Below are positions 9,109 to 17,688 of a DNA stretch of 64,000 nt, in pieces. The stretch comes from Streptomyces glomeratus (GTDB lineage: Bacteria; Actinomycetota; Actinomycetes; Streptomycetales; Streptomycetaceae), in contig NZ_JAKEEB010000002.1 in NCBI RefSeq assembly GCF_021462825.1, forward strand, positions 62,001-126,000, written 5' to 3'. Position 1 is the first letter of the stretch. Each line of letters starts with the position of its first letter. A program made the translations under genes and the position numbers. The notes beneath the pieces are model-generated. The model was not told where the DNA came from. It ran no database searches and saw only the letters and a program-made list of their open reading frames with translations.

Positions 9109-10221
9109 TCAGTCCTGCGGGTAGCCCTGGCCGTAGGGATGGGGCTGCTGCGGGTGCTGCGGCTGCGCCTGCGGATGGGGCTGCGCGTATCCCTGGCCGG
9201 AGCCGTACGGCTGCTGCTGGGGGTGCGGCTGCTGGTAGCCCTGGGGGTACTGCTGGGCGTAGGGCTGCTGGGTGCGGCCGTAGTGCTCGTCGTAGCCGCC
9301 CTGGTTCGTGCCGTACGGCTGCTGTCCCTGACCGCCGTGGCTCTGGTCGCCGTATGCCTGGTTCTGGTCGCCGTACGCCTGGTTCTGATCGCCGTACGCC
9401 TGGTTCTGGCCGCCGTACGCCTGGTTCGGGTGACCGTACGCCTGGTTCGGCAGGGAGTGCGCATGGGCCCGGTCCTGGTGGGCCGGCGGCACGGCGCGCA
9501 GCCGGGTCGTCGCGTCGTCCATGACCGGGGGCTGCTGACCGAAGGGCGGCTGCGGGCCGAAGGGCGGCTGCTGCGGGGCAGGCGCGTCGGCCGGTGCCTT
9601 CCTGGCCTTGGAGCGTGCCCGCAGGAACTCGATGGCGATCGGGACCACCGAGACGAGAACGATCAGGATGAGGATCGCCTCGATGTTGTTCTTGACGAAG
9701 GGGACGTTGCCCAGCCAGGAGCCGAGCAGGGTGACACCCGCGCCCCACAAGACGCCGCCGATGACGTTGAAGATCAGGAACGAGCGATACTTCATGCCGC
9801 TGACGCCGGCGATGATCGGCGTGAAGGTGCGGACCACGGGCACGAAGCGGGCCAGCACCAGGGACTTCGGACCGTACTTCTCGAAGAACTCGTGGGCCTT
9901 GGTGACGTTCTCCTGCTTGAAGAGGCGGGAGTCCGGGCGGTTGAAGAGCGAGGGGCCGACCTTCTTGCCGAACATGTAACCCACCTGGTCGCCCAGGATC
10001 GCGGCGACGCAGATCAGCGCGATGGCTCCCGCCAGGGGGAAGTGCATCTGGTGCGAAGTGATCAGCAGACCGCAGGTGAACAGCAGCGAGTCGCCCGGCA
10101 GGAAGAAGCCGATGAGCAGTCCGGACTCGGCGAAGACGACGAGGAGCAGGCCCCAGATCCCGAAGGTGTTCAGGAGGTGGTTCGGATCCAGCCAGCTCGG
10201 GCCGAGGGCAAGCGTCATCAC
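9109..10221 (-). CDS. DedA family membrane protein with repetitive Q/G/Y-rich tail
   Basis: Residues 1-200 form a DedA/SNARE-associated domain. It shows the family segments ESGLLIGFFLPGDSLLF, GDQVGYMFGKKVGPSLF and RFVPVVRTFTPIIAGVSGM, with several membrane segments. DedA proteins act in membrane lipid and proton-motive-force homeostasis, some as phospholipid translocases. After the last membrane segment (near residue 200) come about 165 residues rich in Gln, Gly, Tyr and Pro, with a tandem NQAYGxQ heptapeptide. The tail is predicted to be disordered; I cannot say what it binds. The start is a GTG next to ATG, with AGGAG about 11 bp upstream. Confidence 0.9.
   Translation of the reverse strand: MMTLALGPSWLDPNHLLNTFGIWGLLLVVFAESGLLIGFFLPGDSLLFTCGLLITSHQMHFPLAGAIALICVAAILGDQVGYMFGKKVGPSLFNRPDSRLFKQENVTKAHEFFEKYGPKSLVLARFVPVVRTFTPIIAGVSGMKYRSFLIFNVIGGVLWGAGVTLLGSWLGNVPFVKNNIEAILILIVLVSVVPIAIEFLRARSKARKAPADAPAPQQPPFGPQPPFGQQPPVMDDATTRLRAVPPAHQDRAHAHSLPNQAYGHPNQAYGGQNQAYGDQNQAYGDQNQAYGDQSHGGQGQQPYGTNQGGYDEHYGRTQQPYAQQYPQGYQQPHPQQQPYGSGQGYAQPHPQAQPQHPQQPHPYGQGYPQD
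9343..9447 (-). repeat. Five tandem 21-bp repeats in the DedA gene tail
   Basis: Five consecutive 21-bp units, consensus on the plus strand CTGGTCGCCGTACGCCTGGT plus a final T. Each encodes NQAYG followed by two variable residues on the minus strand. Units differ at only one to four positions, so recent slippage or recombination is likely and copy number may vary between strains. Confidence 0.9.
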
Positions 10222-10396
10222 GGTTCCGGGCTCCTGAGGGGGTGAGGGCAGGTGCGGCGTCCTGGCGGGCGGCCGGCACTACGGCGATGGCCGGACAAAG
10301 CTATCAACGCGCGATGTCCCCACCGGGTTCCACCGGTGTCTCCAGGATGCACGGTGCGTGGACCGGGCCGGAGCCGTGGGCCGGGGCCCGGGCCAC

Positions 10397-10434
10397 GGGT
10401 GAGGGGCGCCTCCCATGAAGAGCGCCTCTCACCC
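10397..10434 (-). terminator. Hairpin downstream of tipA
   Basis: Arms GGGTGAGGGGCGC / GCGCCTCTCACCC (12 of 13 paired) lie 24 bp beyond the tipA stop codon, in the 236-bp gap between tipA and dedA. Position and strength fit a rho-independent terminator for the minus-strand tipA transcript. Confidence 0.65.
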
Positions 10435-10457
10435 GCCTGCTCGTGCCGCCCCCGGGC

Positions 10458-11219
10458 TCACCCGTCGTGGCGGTCCGCGTTCGCCGCGATCGCGCCCCTG
10501 AGGTGCTCGGCGAGACCCGGCCGCATGGCGTCGTAATGGGCCTTGAAACGCTCGTCGGAGACGTACATCTCGCCCAGACAGCGGTGAAGGTCGTACGAGC
10601 ACTCGTAGAACCATGTGCAGATGTGCTGCCGGTGTTCCTCGGCCAGATCCATGGCCCGCTCCCCGGCCGGGGGCTCGCCCGCGGCCATCAGAGCGCCGTA
10701 GCGCTCTCCCCAGGCGGCCGTCTCGGCCTGGATGCGGTTCCAGTCGTCCTTGGTGTACCGGGCGGTCCGCCGTTGCGACTCGGCGTACTCGTCCGTGCCG
10801 CCCCAGCGGCGCTCGGCCTCCTCCGCGTACTGCTCCGGGTCCTTGTCCCCGAAGACTTCGAACCTCTCCTCGGGCGTGAGGTTGATGCCCATCGTGCGTG
10901 CCTCCATGGCGTGTTCCACGGCCGCCGCCATCTTCTGCAGCCTCTCGATCCGGGCGGTCAGCAACTCGTGCTGGCGGCGTAGATGCTCGCGCGGGTCCGC
11001 GTCCGGGTCGTCGAGCAGGGCGGCGACCTCCTCGAGCGGAAAGCCCAGTTCCCGGTAGAACAGGATCTGCTGCAGCCGGTCGAGGTCGGCGTCACCGTAA
11101 CGCCGGTGACCGGCGTGGGTGCGCTCACCGGGCACGAGCAGGCCGATCTCGTCGTAGTGGTGCAGCGTGCGCACGGTCACACCGGCGAAACCGGCCACCT
11201 GGCCGACCGAGTAACTCAC
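10458..11219 (-). CDS. tipA: MerR-family thiopeptide-responsive regulator TipA (TipAL, with internal TipAS start)
   Basis: Multidrug/thiopeptide-sensing activator. The N-terminal winged helix (SYSVGQVAGFAGVTVRTLHHYDEIGLLVP) and coiled coil are typical MerR; the C-terminal half is the TipAS ligand-binding domain. Starting at GTG 11219 (preceded by GGAGCGGA) the protein is 253 residues, exactly the length of S. lividans TipAL. Met110 begins MGINLTPEE, as TipAS does, and GGAGG lies 8 bp before that ATG (ATG at 10892, ribosome site at 10901-10905), so an independent short product is likely. Cys214, the residue known to attach thiopeptides covalently, is present (HRCLGEMYVSD). Cys201 appears extra compared with the S. 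lividans sequence as I remember it. The longer frame up to 11297 runs through the promoter. Confidence 0.93.
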   Translation of the reverse strand: MSYSVGQVAGFAGVTVRTLHHYDEIGLLVPGERTHAGHRRYGDADLDRLQQILFYRELGFPLEEVAALLDDPDADPREHLRRQHELLTARIERLQKMAAAVEHAMEARTMGINLTPEERFEVFGDKDPEQYAEEAERRWGGTDEYAESQRRTARYTKDDWNRIQAETAAWGERYGALMAAGEPPAGERAMDLAEEHRQHICTWFYECSYDLHRCLGEMYVSDERFKAHYDAMRPGLAEHLRGAIAANADRHDG

Positions 11220-11248
11220 TTCCGCTCCCTTCTGGGTACGCACGTCAG

Positions 11249-11277
11249 ACTCACGCCTCACGCCGCGTGAGGTGCAA
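11249..11277 (-). promoter_or_regulatory. tipA-type promoter and TipAL operator
   Basis: On the minus strand a -35-like TTGCAC (11277-11272) abuts the palindrome CTCACGC-G-GCGTGAG, part of a 17-bp perfect repeat at 11256-11272. The palindrome fills the long spacer where MerR-family activators bind. The layout TTGCAC-CTCACG...CGTGAGG resembles the tipA promoter used in Streptomyces vectors, from memory. The -10 box is weak (GAGTCT or GTGAGT), as expected for an activator-dependent promoter. The region starts about 30 bp upstream of the GTG start, so autoactivation by thiopeptide-bound TipAL is the likely control. Confidence 0.75.
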
Positions 11278-11409
11278 GTCGCATTCCTCGGATGCACGGC
11301 GCGCCCCTCGGTCCGCCGGAACCCCCCGCGCGCCGGAACGCCCGGAACCCCCGCACGCCAGGGCCGCTATGCCTTCTTTGCCCGCATATGGTGAGCCCGT
11401 GAGCCCAAT

Positions 11410-11469
11410 GAACCCGTGACCCGTGAACCCGTTGAATCCGATGAACCCGATGAACCCGATGAACCCGTG
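11410..11469. repeat. Nine-bp tandem repeat GAACCCGAT
   Basis: Five contiguous 9-bp units at 11425-11469 (GAACCCGTT, GAATCCGAT, GAACCCGAT twice, GAACCCGTG), with degenerate copies back to 11410. It ends six bases before the start of the ClC pseudogene, in the gap between divergent tipA and that pseudogene. It could change promoter spacing or ribosome access. Confidence 0.85.
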
Positions 11470-11474
11470 ATCCC

Positions 11475-12699
11475 GTGGCCCAGGACACCGCGGAGCAGGC
11501 ACCCGCCGCTCCGGCGACTCCCGCGCGGGGGCTGCTGCCGCCGGTCCTCCCGGCGCTCGTCGTCGGCATCGGGGCCAGTCTTCTCCACCTCCCCGTGAGC
11601 GGGCTCGCCGCGCGGCTCGAGCACGTCCTGTGGGGGAAACGGCCCGACGCGGTGGGTGTGGCCCGCTACTCCGTGTTCTGGATCACGGTCGTCCTCATCG
11701 TGACAGGCGTCCTGGCGGGTCTGGTCGTCTGGAAGGCAACGGGCAACGGGGCACGCGGGTCCCGACCCGGCGACCCTGAGACCGGCCGCCACGCCCCCGC
11801 TGCCGCTCTCCGTCCTCCCGGGGCCGCTGCCGGCGGCCGGCCTGAGGTCGCTGGCGGTCCCGGTCCCGGCCCGGAGAACCCGATCCTGGAGACCAGCGCC
11901 ACGCAAACGTTCTGGCTGGGCCGCAAGGCCATGCCCCGGCCGCCGGGGACGCCTGGACGGCGCCGGCGCGGCTGCGACCATCGGCGCGCTGTTCACAACG
12001 CCCTTCGCGCCGGCGCTGCTGCTCTCCGAGGCGCTGGCGGGGCGGCCGCTCAGGGGCCCGCTGTGGGACAACGTCTTCGGGCCGCTGGTGGCGGCCGCCG
12101 CGGGTGCGCTGACCGCCACGCTGGTGACCCGGCCCGCCTTCGACCCGGGTCTGCCCGCGCTCGGCCGGCCCCGCGACCGACCCGCCGCTGGGGGCACGCC
12201 CCCAGCACGTGCCCCGCCCCCAGGCCTGGTCGCGGCGTCCTGCGGGTTCCACGGCGGTCGCGTCTTCCCGTCCGTGTCCATCGGCGCCGCGCTCGGGCTG
12301 TGCGCCCACGCGCTGGTCCCCGCCGTGCATCCGTCGGTCTGCGTGGCCGCGGGGGTGCTCGGACTGCTGCTCGCCGTCACCCGGTATGGCTGGGTGAGCC
12401 TGTTCACGGCCACGGTGCCGGCGCCCTCCCCAACAGTCCCGGACCAGCTCTGCACGGCGTCCCCGCCGGCCTGGCTGCTGTTCACGGGCCGCCTGCAGAT
12501 GCGGCTCCAGGAGGACGTGACCGCGATCCGCCGAGACGGGACCGCCATTCGCCGACGGGACCGCGAGCCGCTGATCCGCTGTACGGACCGGGGCGAGAGC
12601 CGAAGAGCAGACGGGCCGAGGGCCGATGAGCAGACGGACCGGGAGCCGATGCACGGACGGGGCGACGCTTCGCCGATGAGGCGGCCGGGAGGCAAGTGA
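11475..12699 (+). pseudogene. Decayed ClC-type chloride channel / ion channel gene
   Basis: Pieces of a ClC-family channel lie in order but in changing frames. Frame of 11475 holds the N-terminus with PALVVGIGASLL and a membrane segment ending VLAGLVVWKA. Near 11770 homology moves to the +1 frame (PLPLSVLPG) and returns near 11855 (GPGPENPI, WLGRKAMP). Near 11940 it shifts again to the frame carrying AATIGALFTTPF and GPLWDNVFGPLVAAAAGAL. After about 12180 a block of roughly 90 residues seems missing before AASCGFHGGRVFPS, which carries the GxFxP-like motif. At least three frameshifts and one deletion rule out a working channel. The intact form is remembered from other Streptomyces, where it also lies next to gad. 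The start GTG 11475 follows the 9-bp repeat. Confidence 0.82.
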
Positions 12700-12826
12700 A
12701 CCGACGGGGCGGGATTCATACGCACGGGTGAAGCACCGGGAGCCGGTGAACCGGCGGGCCCCGCCGGTCCGATGAACGAGTGACGGCGCACACACCGGCA
12801 CACGAAACGACGGGAGACAGGACACC

Positions 12827-14239
12827 ATGCCGCTGCACACGGGCCCGGGGAAACCCGAGGAGCACCCCAGGTCGATGAACCCCTTCTACGGAGAGGCGAA
12901 CCCGGTCGCCGAGATGACCGAGGCACCGCCCAAGGAAAGGATGCCCGCGGGACCGATGCTGCCCGCGACCGCCTACCAGCTCGTGCACGACGAACTCATG
13001 CTGGACGGCAACTCACGGCTGAATCTGGCCACCTTCGTCACCACCTGGATGGAACCCCAGGCCGGAACGCTGATGACCGAGTGTCTCGACAAGAACATGA
13101 TCGACAAGGACGAGTATCCCCGCACGGCCGAGCTGGAGCGCCGCTGTGTGGCCATGCTCGCCCGACTGTGGAACGCGCCGGACCCGCATTCCACCGTGGG
13201 CTGTTCGACGACCGGTTCCAGCGAGGCGTGCATGCTCGCCGGGATGGCCCTCAAGCGCCGCTGGGCCCAGCGCAACGCGGACCGCTATCCCTCCCGAGAC
13301 GCCCGCCCCAACCTGGTGATGGGGGTGAACGTCCAGGTCTGCTGGGAGAAGTTCTGCGCCTACTGGGAGGTCGAGGCGCGTCAGGTGCCCATGGAGGGCG
13401 ACCGGTTCCACCTGGACCCGCAGGCCGCCGCCGATCTGTGCGACGAGAACACGATCGGGGTGGTCGGCATCCTCGGCTCCACGTTCGACGGGTCGTACGA
13501 ACCGATCGCCGACCTGTGTGCGGCCCTGGACGACCTTCAGGACCGTACGGGCCTGGACATCCCCGTGCATGTGGACGGCGCCTCCGGGGCGATGATCGCG
13601 CCCTTCATCGACCAGGACCTGGTGTGGGACTTCCGTCTGCCGCGGGTCGCGTCGATCAACACCTCCGGTCACAAGTACGGGCTGGTCTACCCGGGCGTGG
13701 GCTGGGTCCTGTGGCGCGAGACGGAGGCCCTTCCGGAGGAGCTGGTCTTCCGCGTCAACTATTTGGGCGGCGACATGCCGACCTTCGCGCTCAACTTCTC
13801 CCGCCCCGGGGCACAGGTGGTTGCGCAGTACTACACCTTCCTGCGGCTGGGCCGGGAGGGCTACAGAGCGGTCCAGCAGACGACGCGGAACGTGGCGCGG
13901 AGCCTCGCCGACCGGGTGGAGGCGCTGGGCGACTTCAGACTCCTCAGCCGGGGCGAGGAGTTGCCGGTCTTCGCGTTCACCACCGTGCCGGAGGTGACGG
14001 CATACGACGTCTTCGACGTCTCGCGGCGGCTGCGTGAGTCCGGCTGGCTGGTGCCCGCGTACACCTTCCCGGCCAACCGCGAGGACCTGTCCGTGCTGCG
14101 GATCGTGTGCCGCAACGGCTTTTCCACGGACCTGTCCGACCTGTTCATCGAGGATCTGAGCCGGCTGTTGCCCAAGCTGCGGCGGCAGCCGTACCCACTG
14201 ACCCACGACAAGGCGGCCGCCACAAGTTTCCACCACTGA
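12827..14239 (+). CDS. gad: Glutamate decarboxylase
   Basis: PLP-dependent enzyme converting glutamate to GABA and CO2 while consuming a proton, used in GABA metabolism and acid tolerance. The 470-residue length is typical of GadB-type enzymes. Visible family blocks are NPFYGEANPVAEM at the N-terminus, STVGCSTTGSSEACMLAGMALKRRW, HVDGASGAMIAPF, and the PLP-lysine motif SGHKYGLVYPG, with the lysine near residue 282. The start follows GGGAGACAGGACACC. The upstream neighbour is the broken channel gene. No antiporter gene (GadC) is nearby. Confidence 0.95.
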   Translation: MPLHTGPGKPEEHPRSMNPFYGEANPVAEMTEAPPKERMPAGPMLPATAYQLVHDELMLDGNSRLNLATFVTTWMEPQAGTLMTECLDKNMIDKDEYPRTAELERRCVAMLARLWNAPDPHSTVGCSTTGSSEACMLAGMALKRRWAQRNADRYPSRDARPNLVMGVNVQVCWEKFCAYWEVEARQVPMEGDRFHLDPQAAADLCDENTIGVVGILGSTFDGSYEPIADLCAALDDLQDRTGLDIPVHVDGASGAMIAPFIDQDLVWDFRLPRVASINTSGHKYGLVYPGVGWVLWRETEALPEELVFRVNYLGGDMPTFALNFSRPGAQVVAQYYTFLRLGREGYRAVQQTTRNVARSLADRVEALGDFRLLSRGEELPVFAFTTVPEVTAYDVFDVSRRLRESGWLVPAYTFPANREDLSVLRIVCRNGFSTDLSDLFIEDLSRLLPKLRRQPYPLTHDKAAATSFHH

Positions 14240-14243
14240 CACC

Positions 14244-14266
14244 GCCGGGCGTGCCGGCCGCCCGGC
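14244..14266. terminator. Short bidirectional hairpin between gad and the DinB gene
   Basis: Arms GCCGGGC / GCCCGGC with a 9-nt loop fill the 30-bp gap between two convergent genes. It could end transcription from both sides. Confidence 0.5.
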
Positions 14267-14269
14267 AGG

Positions 14270-14818
14270 TCAGTCCGAGGGAGTGCCCCGTTCCATGGCC
14301 ACCAGCTCGAAGGCGGTCTTCCCGTCCAGCGACTCCCGGATGATGTCGGCGTGGCCCGCGTGCCGGGCCGTCTCACGGATCAGGTGGAGCATGAGCCACC
14401 GCATCGAGACACGCTCGTCCGGGGGGAACCAGGGGTCGTTGGGCAGCGGGAAGGTGTCGTCGAGACTCGGCACGGAGCGGATGAACGCCTCCGTCTCGGC
14501 GGCGACCTTCTCCCAGTACGCGAGCTGCGCCTCGACCGTCTCGTCGCCCAGGAGCTCGAAGCACTCGTGCCAGTTCGCCTCGGTCCGCCGGACCGCCGGC
14601 GGCTCCTGTTGGGCCCGGGCGATCCAGCCCTGCTCGGTCTCGGCGACGTGCTTGAGCAGCCCGCCCAGGGAGAGTTGGCTCGCGCTGGGACGGGACCGCG
14701 CCTGCTCCTCCGTCAGCCCGAGCAGGGCCCGGCGGATACCGCCCCGTTGTTCCTCCAGGAAGGAGAGCAGTGCTCCGCGCTCGTCGCCCCGCTCCTCCGC
14801 GCGTACGTGCGTGACCAT
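14270..14818 (-). CDS. DinB family protein (DUF664)
   Basis: A 182-residue protein of the DinB/YfiT-like four-helix fold, many members of which are mycothiol- or bacillithiol-dependent metal enzymes. The three metal-ligand histidines are plausible at HVAETEQGW, in the MLHLIRETARHAGHAD segment, and at the second histidine of the latter. The N-terminal LLSFLEEQRGGIRRALLGLTEEQARSRP block is characteristic of DUF664. Mycothiol-dependent detoxification is an inference from the family. It converges on gad. Confidence 0.85.
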   Translation of the reverse strand: MVTHVRAEERGDERGALLSFLEEQRGGIRRALLGLTEEQARSRPSASQLSLGGLLKHVAETEQGWIARAQQEPPAVRRTEANWHECFELLGDETVEAQLAYWEKVAAETEAFIRSVPSLDDTFPLPNDPWFPPDERVSMRWLMLHLIRETARHAGHADIIRESLDGKTAFELVAMERGTPSD

Positions 14819-14935
14819 GACCGGCCGCCTTTCCTCGGTTCTGGCGAGATCGCCCTCTGCCTGACACCGATGACGCTACGGACCCTTGCGGTCAGCTTCT
14901 GTCCGCAAGGCCCGCGGCCACGTCATCGGGGAAAC

Positions 14936-16396
14936 TCAGAACGGGAACGCGCTCCGCCCGTGCTGCACCGAGATCCACTTCTGCGTGGTGAAGGCCTCGA
15001 CCGTGGTCTCGCCGTTCAGCCGGCCGACGCCCGAGTGCTTCTCGCCGCCGAAGGGGACGAGCGGCTCGTCGTGGACCGTGCCGTCGTTCACATGGAACAT
15101 GCCCGTGTCGATCTGCTTGGCAAAGGCCACGCCGCGCTCGATGTCGGCGGTGTGGACGGCGCCGCTGAGGCCGTACGGGGTGTCGTTGACGATGCGGACG
15201 GCCTCCTCCTCGCCCTCGAAGGGGATGAGGAGGGCGACCGGGCCGAAGATCTCCTGCCGGAGGATCGAGGAGTCGGCGGGGAGGTCGGTCAGCACGGTCG
15301 GCTGCACCAGGTTGTCGGTGGTGGTGCCGTGCACCAGCGCCGTCGCGCCCTCCGCGATGGCCTGCTCCACCGCGCCCGAGATCGCGTCCGCCTGAGAGGC
15401 GTTGATGACCGGGCCGACGACGGTCTCCGGGTCGCGCGGGTCGCCCGCCTTCAGGGACTTCACCTTGGCGACGAACTTGTCGGTGAACTCGGCCTGGATC
15501 GAGCGGTCCACCAGGACGCGGTTGGCGGCCATGCAGACCTGGCCCTGGTGGACATAGCGGCTGAAGACGGCGGCGTCGACCGCGTAGTCGACATCCGCGT
15601 CGTCAAGGACCACCAGGGCGCTGTTGCCGCCGAGTTCGAGGATGGAGCGCTTGAAAAGCGACGCGCAGACGGTGGCGACGTGCCGGCCGACCTTGTCGGA
15701 GCCGGTGAAGGAGATGACCTTGGGGATCGGGTGCTCGAGGAAGGCGTCACCGATCTCCGCTATGTCCGTGATCACGACGTTCAGCAGACCGCCCGGCAGC
15801 CCCGCCTCCTCGAAGATCTTCGCGACCAGGGAGCCGCCGGCGATCGGCGTGTTCTGGTGCGGCTTGAGGACCACACCGTTGCCGAGGGCGAGCGCCGGGG
15901 CGACGGACTTGATCGACAGCAGGAAGGGGAAGTTGAACGGGCTGATGACGCCGACCACGCCGACGGGCACACGGTAGAGGCGGTTCTCCTTGCCGTCGAT
16001 GGGAGACGGGAGGATCTTGCCCTCGGGGCGCAGCGCCAGCTGGATCGACTCGCGCAGGAACTCCTTGGCGAGGTGCAGTTCGAAGGCGGCCTTCAGCCGG
16101 GTGCCGCCCAGTTCGGCGATGATCACTTCGGTGATCTCCGCCTCGCGGTCCTCGATGAGTCTGAGGGCCTTCTCGAACACCGCGCGGCGGGAGTAGGGGT
16201 TGGTGGCCGCCCACTGCCTCTGGGCAGTCGCGGCGGCCTTGTAGGCCGCGTCCACCTCGTCCACCGTGGCTATCGTGATCGACGCCAGCTTCTCGCCGTC
16301 GTACGGATCGAAGTCGATGATGTCCCAGGAGCCTGTGCCCGGGCGCCACTCACCACCGATGTACTGCTGAGCCAGATCGGTGAAGTAGGACGACAT
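14936..16396 (-). CDS. Aldehyde dehydrogenase family protein
   Basis: NAD(P)-dependent oxidation of an aldehyde to the acid; the substrate cannot be told from sequence. The protein is 486 residues from ATG 16396, which follows GAGGGA, and starts MSSYFTDLAQQYIGGEW. The catalytic glutamate lies in LELGGNSALVVLDDADVD (near residue 258) and the nucleophile in QGQVCMAANRVLVD (near 286). PFNFPFLLSIKSVAPALALGN is the conserved cofactor-side block. The family resembles benzaldehyde- or vanillin-type dehydrogenases. The upstream XRE gene lies 134 bp away on the same strand. Confidence 0.93.
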   Translation of the reverse strand: MSSYFTDLAQQYIGGEWRPGTGSWDIIDFDPYDGEKLASITIATVDEVDAAYKAAATAQRQWAATNPYSRRAVFEKALRLIEDREAEITEVIIAELGGTRLKAAFELHLAKEFLRESIQLALRPEGKILPSPIDGKENRLYRVPVGVVGVISPFNFPFLLSIKSVAPALALGNGVVLKPHQNTPIAGGSLVAKIFEEAGLPGGLLNVVITDIAEIGDAFLEHPIPKVISFTGSDKVGRHVATVCASLFKRSILELGGNSALVVLDDADVDYAVDAAVFSRYVHQGQVCMAANRVLVDRSIQAEFTDKFVAKVKSLKAGDPRDPETVVGPVINASQADAISGAVEQAIAEGATALVHGTTTDNLVQPTVLTDLPADSSILRQEIFGPVALLIPFEGEEEAVRIVNDTPYGLSGAVHTADIERGVAFAKQIDTGMFHVNDGTVHDEPLVPFGGEKHSGVGRLNGETTVEAFTTQKWISVQHGRSAFPF

Positions 16397-16530
16397 GTGA
16401 TCCCTCAATCCCTTGCAGCCGAAGCAGACACCGTTCACCCACACGCGATCGCGTCACGGCCTGATCCCACGTCATCGTACTTGTGTGCAAGGCGAGTTGG
16501 AGGAGAGCCGGGGATACTCCGGGAGGACTC

Positions 16531-17394
16531 TCAGGAAAGCTGAAGCAACCCTCGCAGCAGATCGCGGCTTTCGTCCGGTCCGGGGCTGTCCTGCTGCAGC
16601 TCCTTCATCGCGGACTCGTACTGCAGCACGTCCTCGCGCTTGTCCAGGTACAGGGCGCTGGTCAGCTGCTCCAGGTAGACCACGTCGGACAGGTCGGACT
16701 CGGGGAAGCTGAGGATGGTGAAGGCCCCGCTCTCACCGGAGTGCCCGCCGAAGCCGAACGGCATGACCTGCAGCCGGATGTTCGGCCGCTCCGAGACGTC
16801 GATCAGATGCTGCAACTGGCCGCGCATCACCTCGCGGTCGCCGTAGGGGCGGCGCAGGGCGGCCTCGTCGAGAACGACGTGAAACTGCGGGGCGTTCTTT
16901 GCGAAGAGGTACTTCTGCCGCTCGAGCCGCAGGGCCACCCGCCGGTCGACGTCCGCCGCGCTCGCGCCCTTCATGCCCCGGGCGACGACCGCGTGCGCGT
17001 ACGCCTCGGTCTGCAGCAGCCCGTGCACGAACTGGACCTCGTACGAACGGATCAGATGTGCCGCGCCCTCCAGGCCGACGTAGGTGGGGAACCAGCTCGG
17101 CAGCACGTCCGAGTAGCTGTGCCACCACCCGGCGACATTGGCCTCTTTCGCGAGGGAGAGCAGGGACGTCCGCTCTGTTTCGTCGGTGATCCCGTACAGC
17201 GTCAACAGGTCTTCGACGTCACGTGTCTTGAAGCTCACCCGTCCCAACTCCATGCGGCTGATCTTCGACTCCGAGGCGCGGATCGAGTAGCCGGCCGCCT
17301 CCCTGGTGATGCCGCGCGCCTCCCGGAGGCGCCTGAGATGGGATCCCAGCAGAATGCGCCGCACCACCGACCCGCTCGAGTCCCCAGCGCTCAC
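16531..17394 (-). CDS. XRE regulator with DUF5753 domain (whiJ/abaA-type)
   Basis: 287-residue DNA-binding protein. Residues 17-75 are a helix-turn-helix (LGSHLRRLREARGITREAAG...ISRMELGR), and the rest is the DUF5753 'Scr1-type' domain that begins LSLAKEANVAGWWHSYSDVLPSWF. In Streptomyces such proteins are paralogues of WhiJ and of the abaA locus regulator. They are usually encoded beside a DUF397 protein and a HATPase protein, as here. The start is GTG after GGGGAGG. It diverges from the HATPase gene with 294 bp between. It is the best candidate for the protein reading the repeated 18-bp element described at 17588 and 18730. Confidence 0.92.
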   Translation of the reverse strand: MSAGDSSGSVVRRILLGSHLRRLREARGITREAAGYSIRASESKISRMELGRVSFKTRDVEDLLTLYGITDETERTSLLSLAKEANVAGWWHSYSDVLPSWFPTYVGLEGAAHLIRSYEVQFVHGLLQTEAYAHAVVARGMKGASAADVDRRVALRLERQKYLFAKNAPQFHVVLDEAALRRPYGDREVMRGQLQHLIDVSERPNIRLQVMPFGFGGHSGESGAFTILSFPESDLSDVVYLEQLTSALYLDKREDVLQYESAMKELQQDSPGPDESRDLLRGLLQLS

Positions 17395-17587
17395 TTGTCA
17401 GCCTCCCCAACGGTCCTTCGATCGCGCAGTCTGCCACTAAAACACTTCGAGCAGTACTCGTGCGGTTACAGAAATGGAAAGCAGTCAAAGCTGGGACGAG
17501 ATGAAAGATCAGAAGGGGCAAGCAAGAGGGAAGAAAGTGGCAGAAGAAATAAGCAGAAAGCGGTACGGGAACGGCCAATTCCGGCGC

Positions 17588-17605
17588 GTGCACGTGCATC
17601 TGCCC
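17588..17605 (+). promoter_or_regulatory. 18-bp element, copy 1, upstream of the HATPase gene
   Basis: GTGCACGTGCATCTGCCC, followed by a partial second unit TTGCATCTGCC. It lies 83 bp upstream of the start codon at 17689. The same 18 bp occur, in the same orientation relative to transcription, upstream of the DUF397 gene (18730-18747). Identity over 18 bp at matching distances from two genes of one functional module points to a shared operator. No binding data are available. Confidence 0.7.
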
Positions 17606-17688
17606 TTGCATCTGCCTGGCTCATCCGAAACCATGGTCCCGCGCCACCGCTGCATCGCACCGACCGCGAACACCCGGGAGTGCCTCGC

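Noticed and set aside
11367..12926. A 519-codon minus-strand frame opposite the ClC pseudogene
   Set aside because: No recognisable domain; the plus strand shows ordered channel segments, so this is only an open antisense frame.
16483..17688. The upstream part of the frame ending with the HATPase gene
   Set aside because: It is antisense to the XRE gene and contains no family sequence; the real protein starts at 17689 after a ribosome site.
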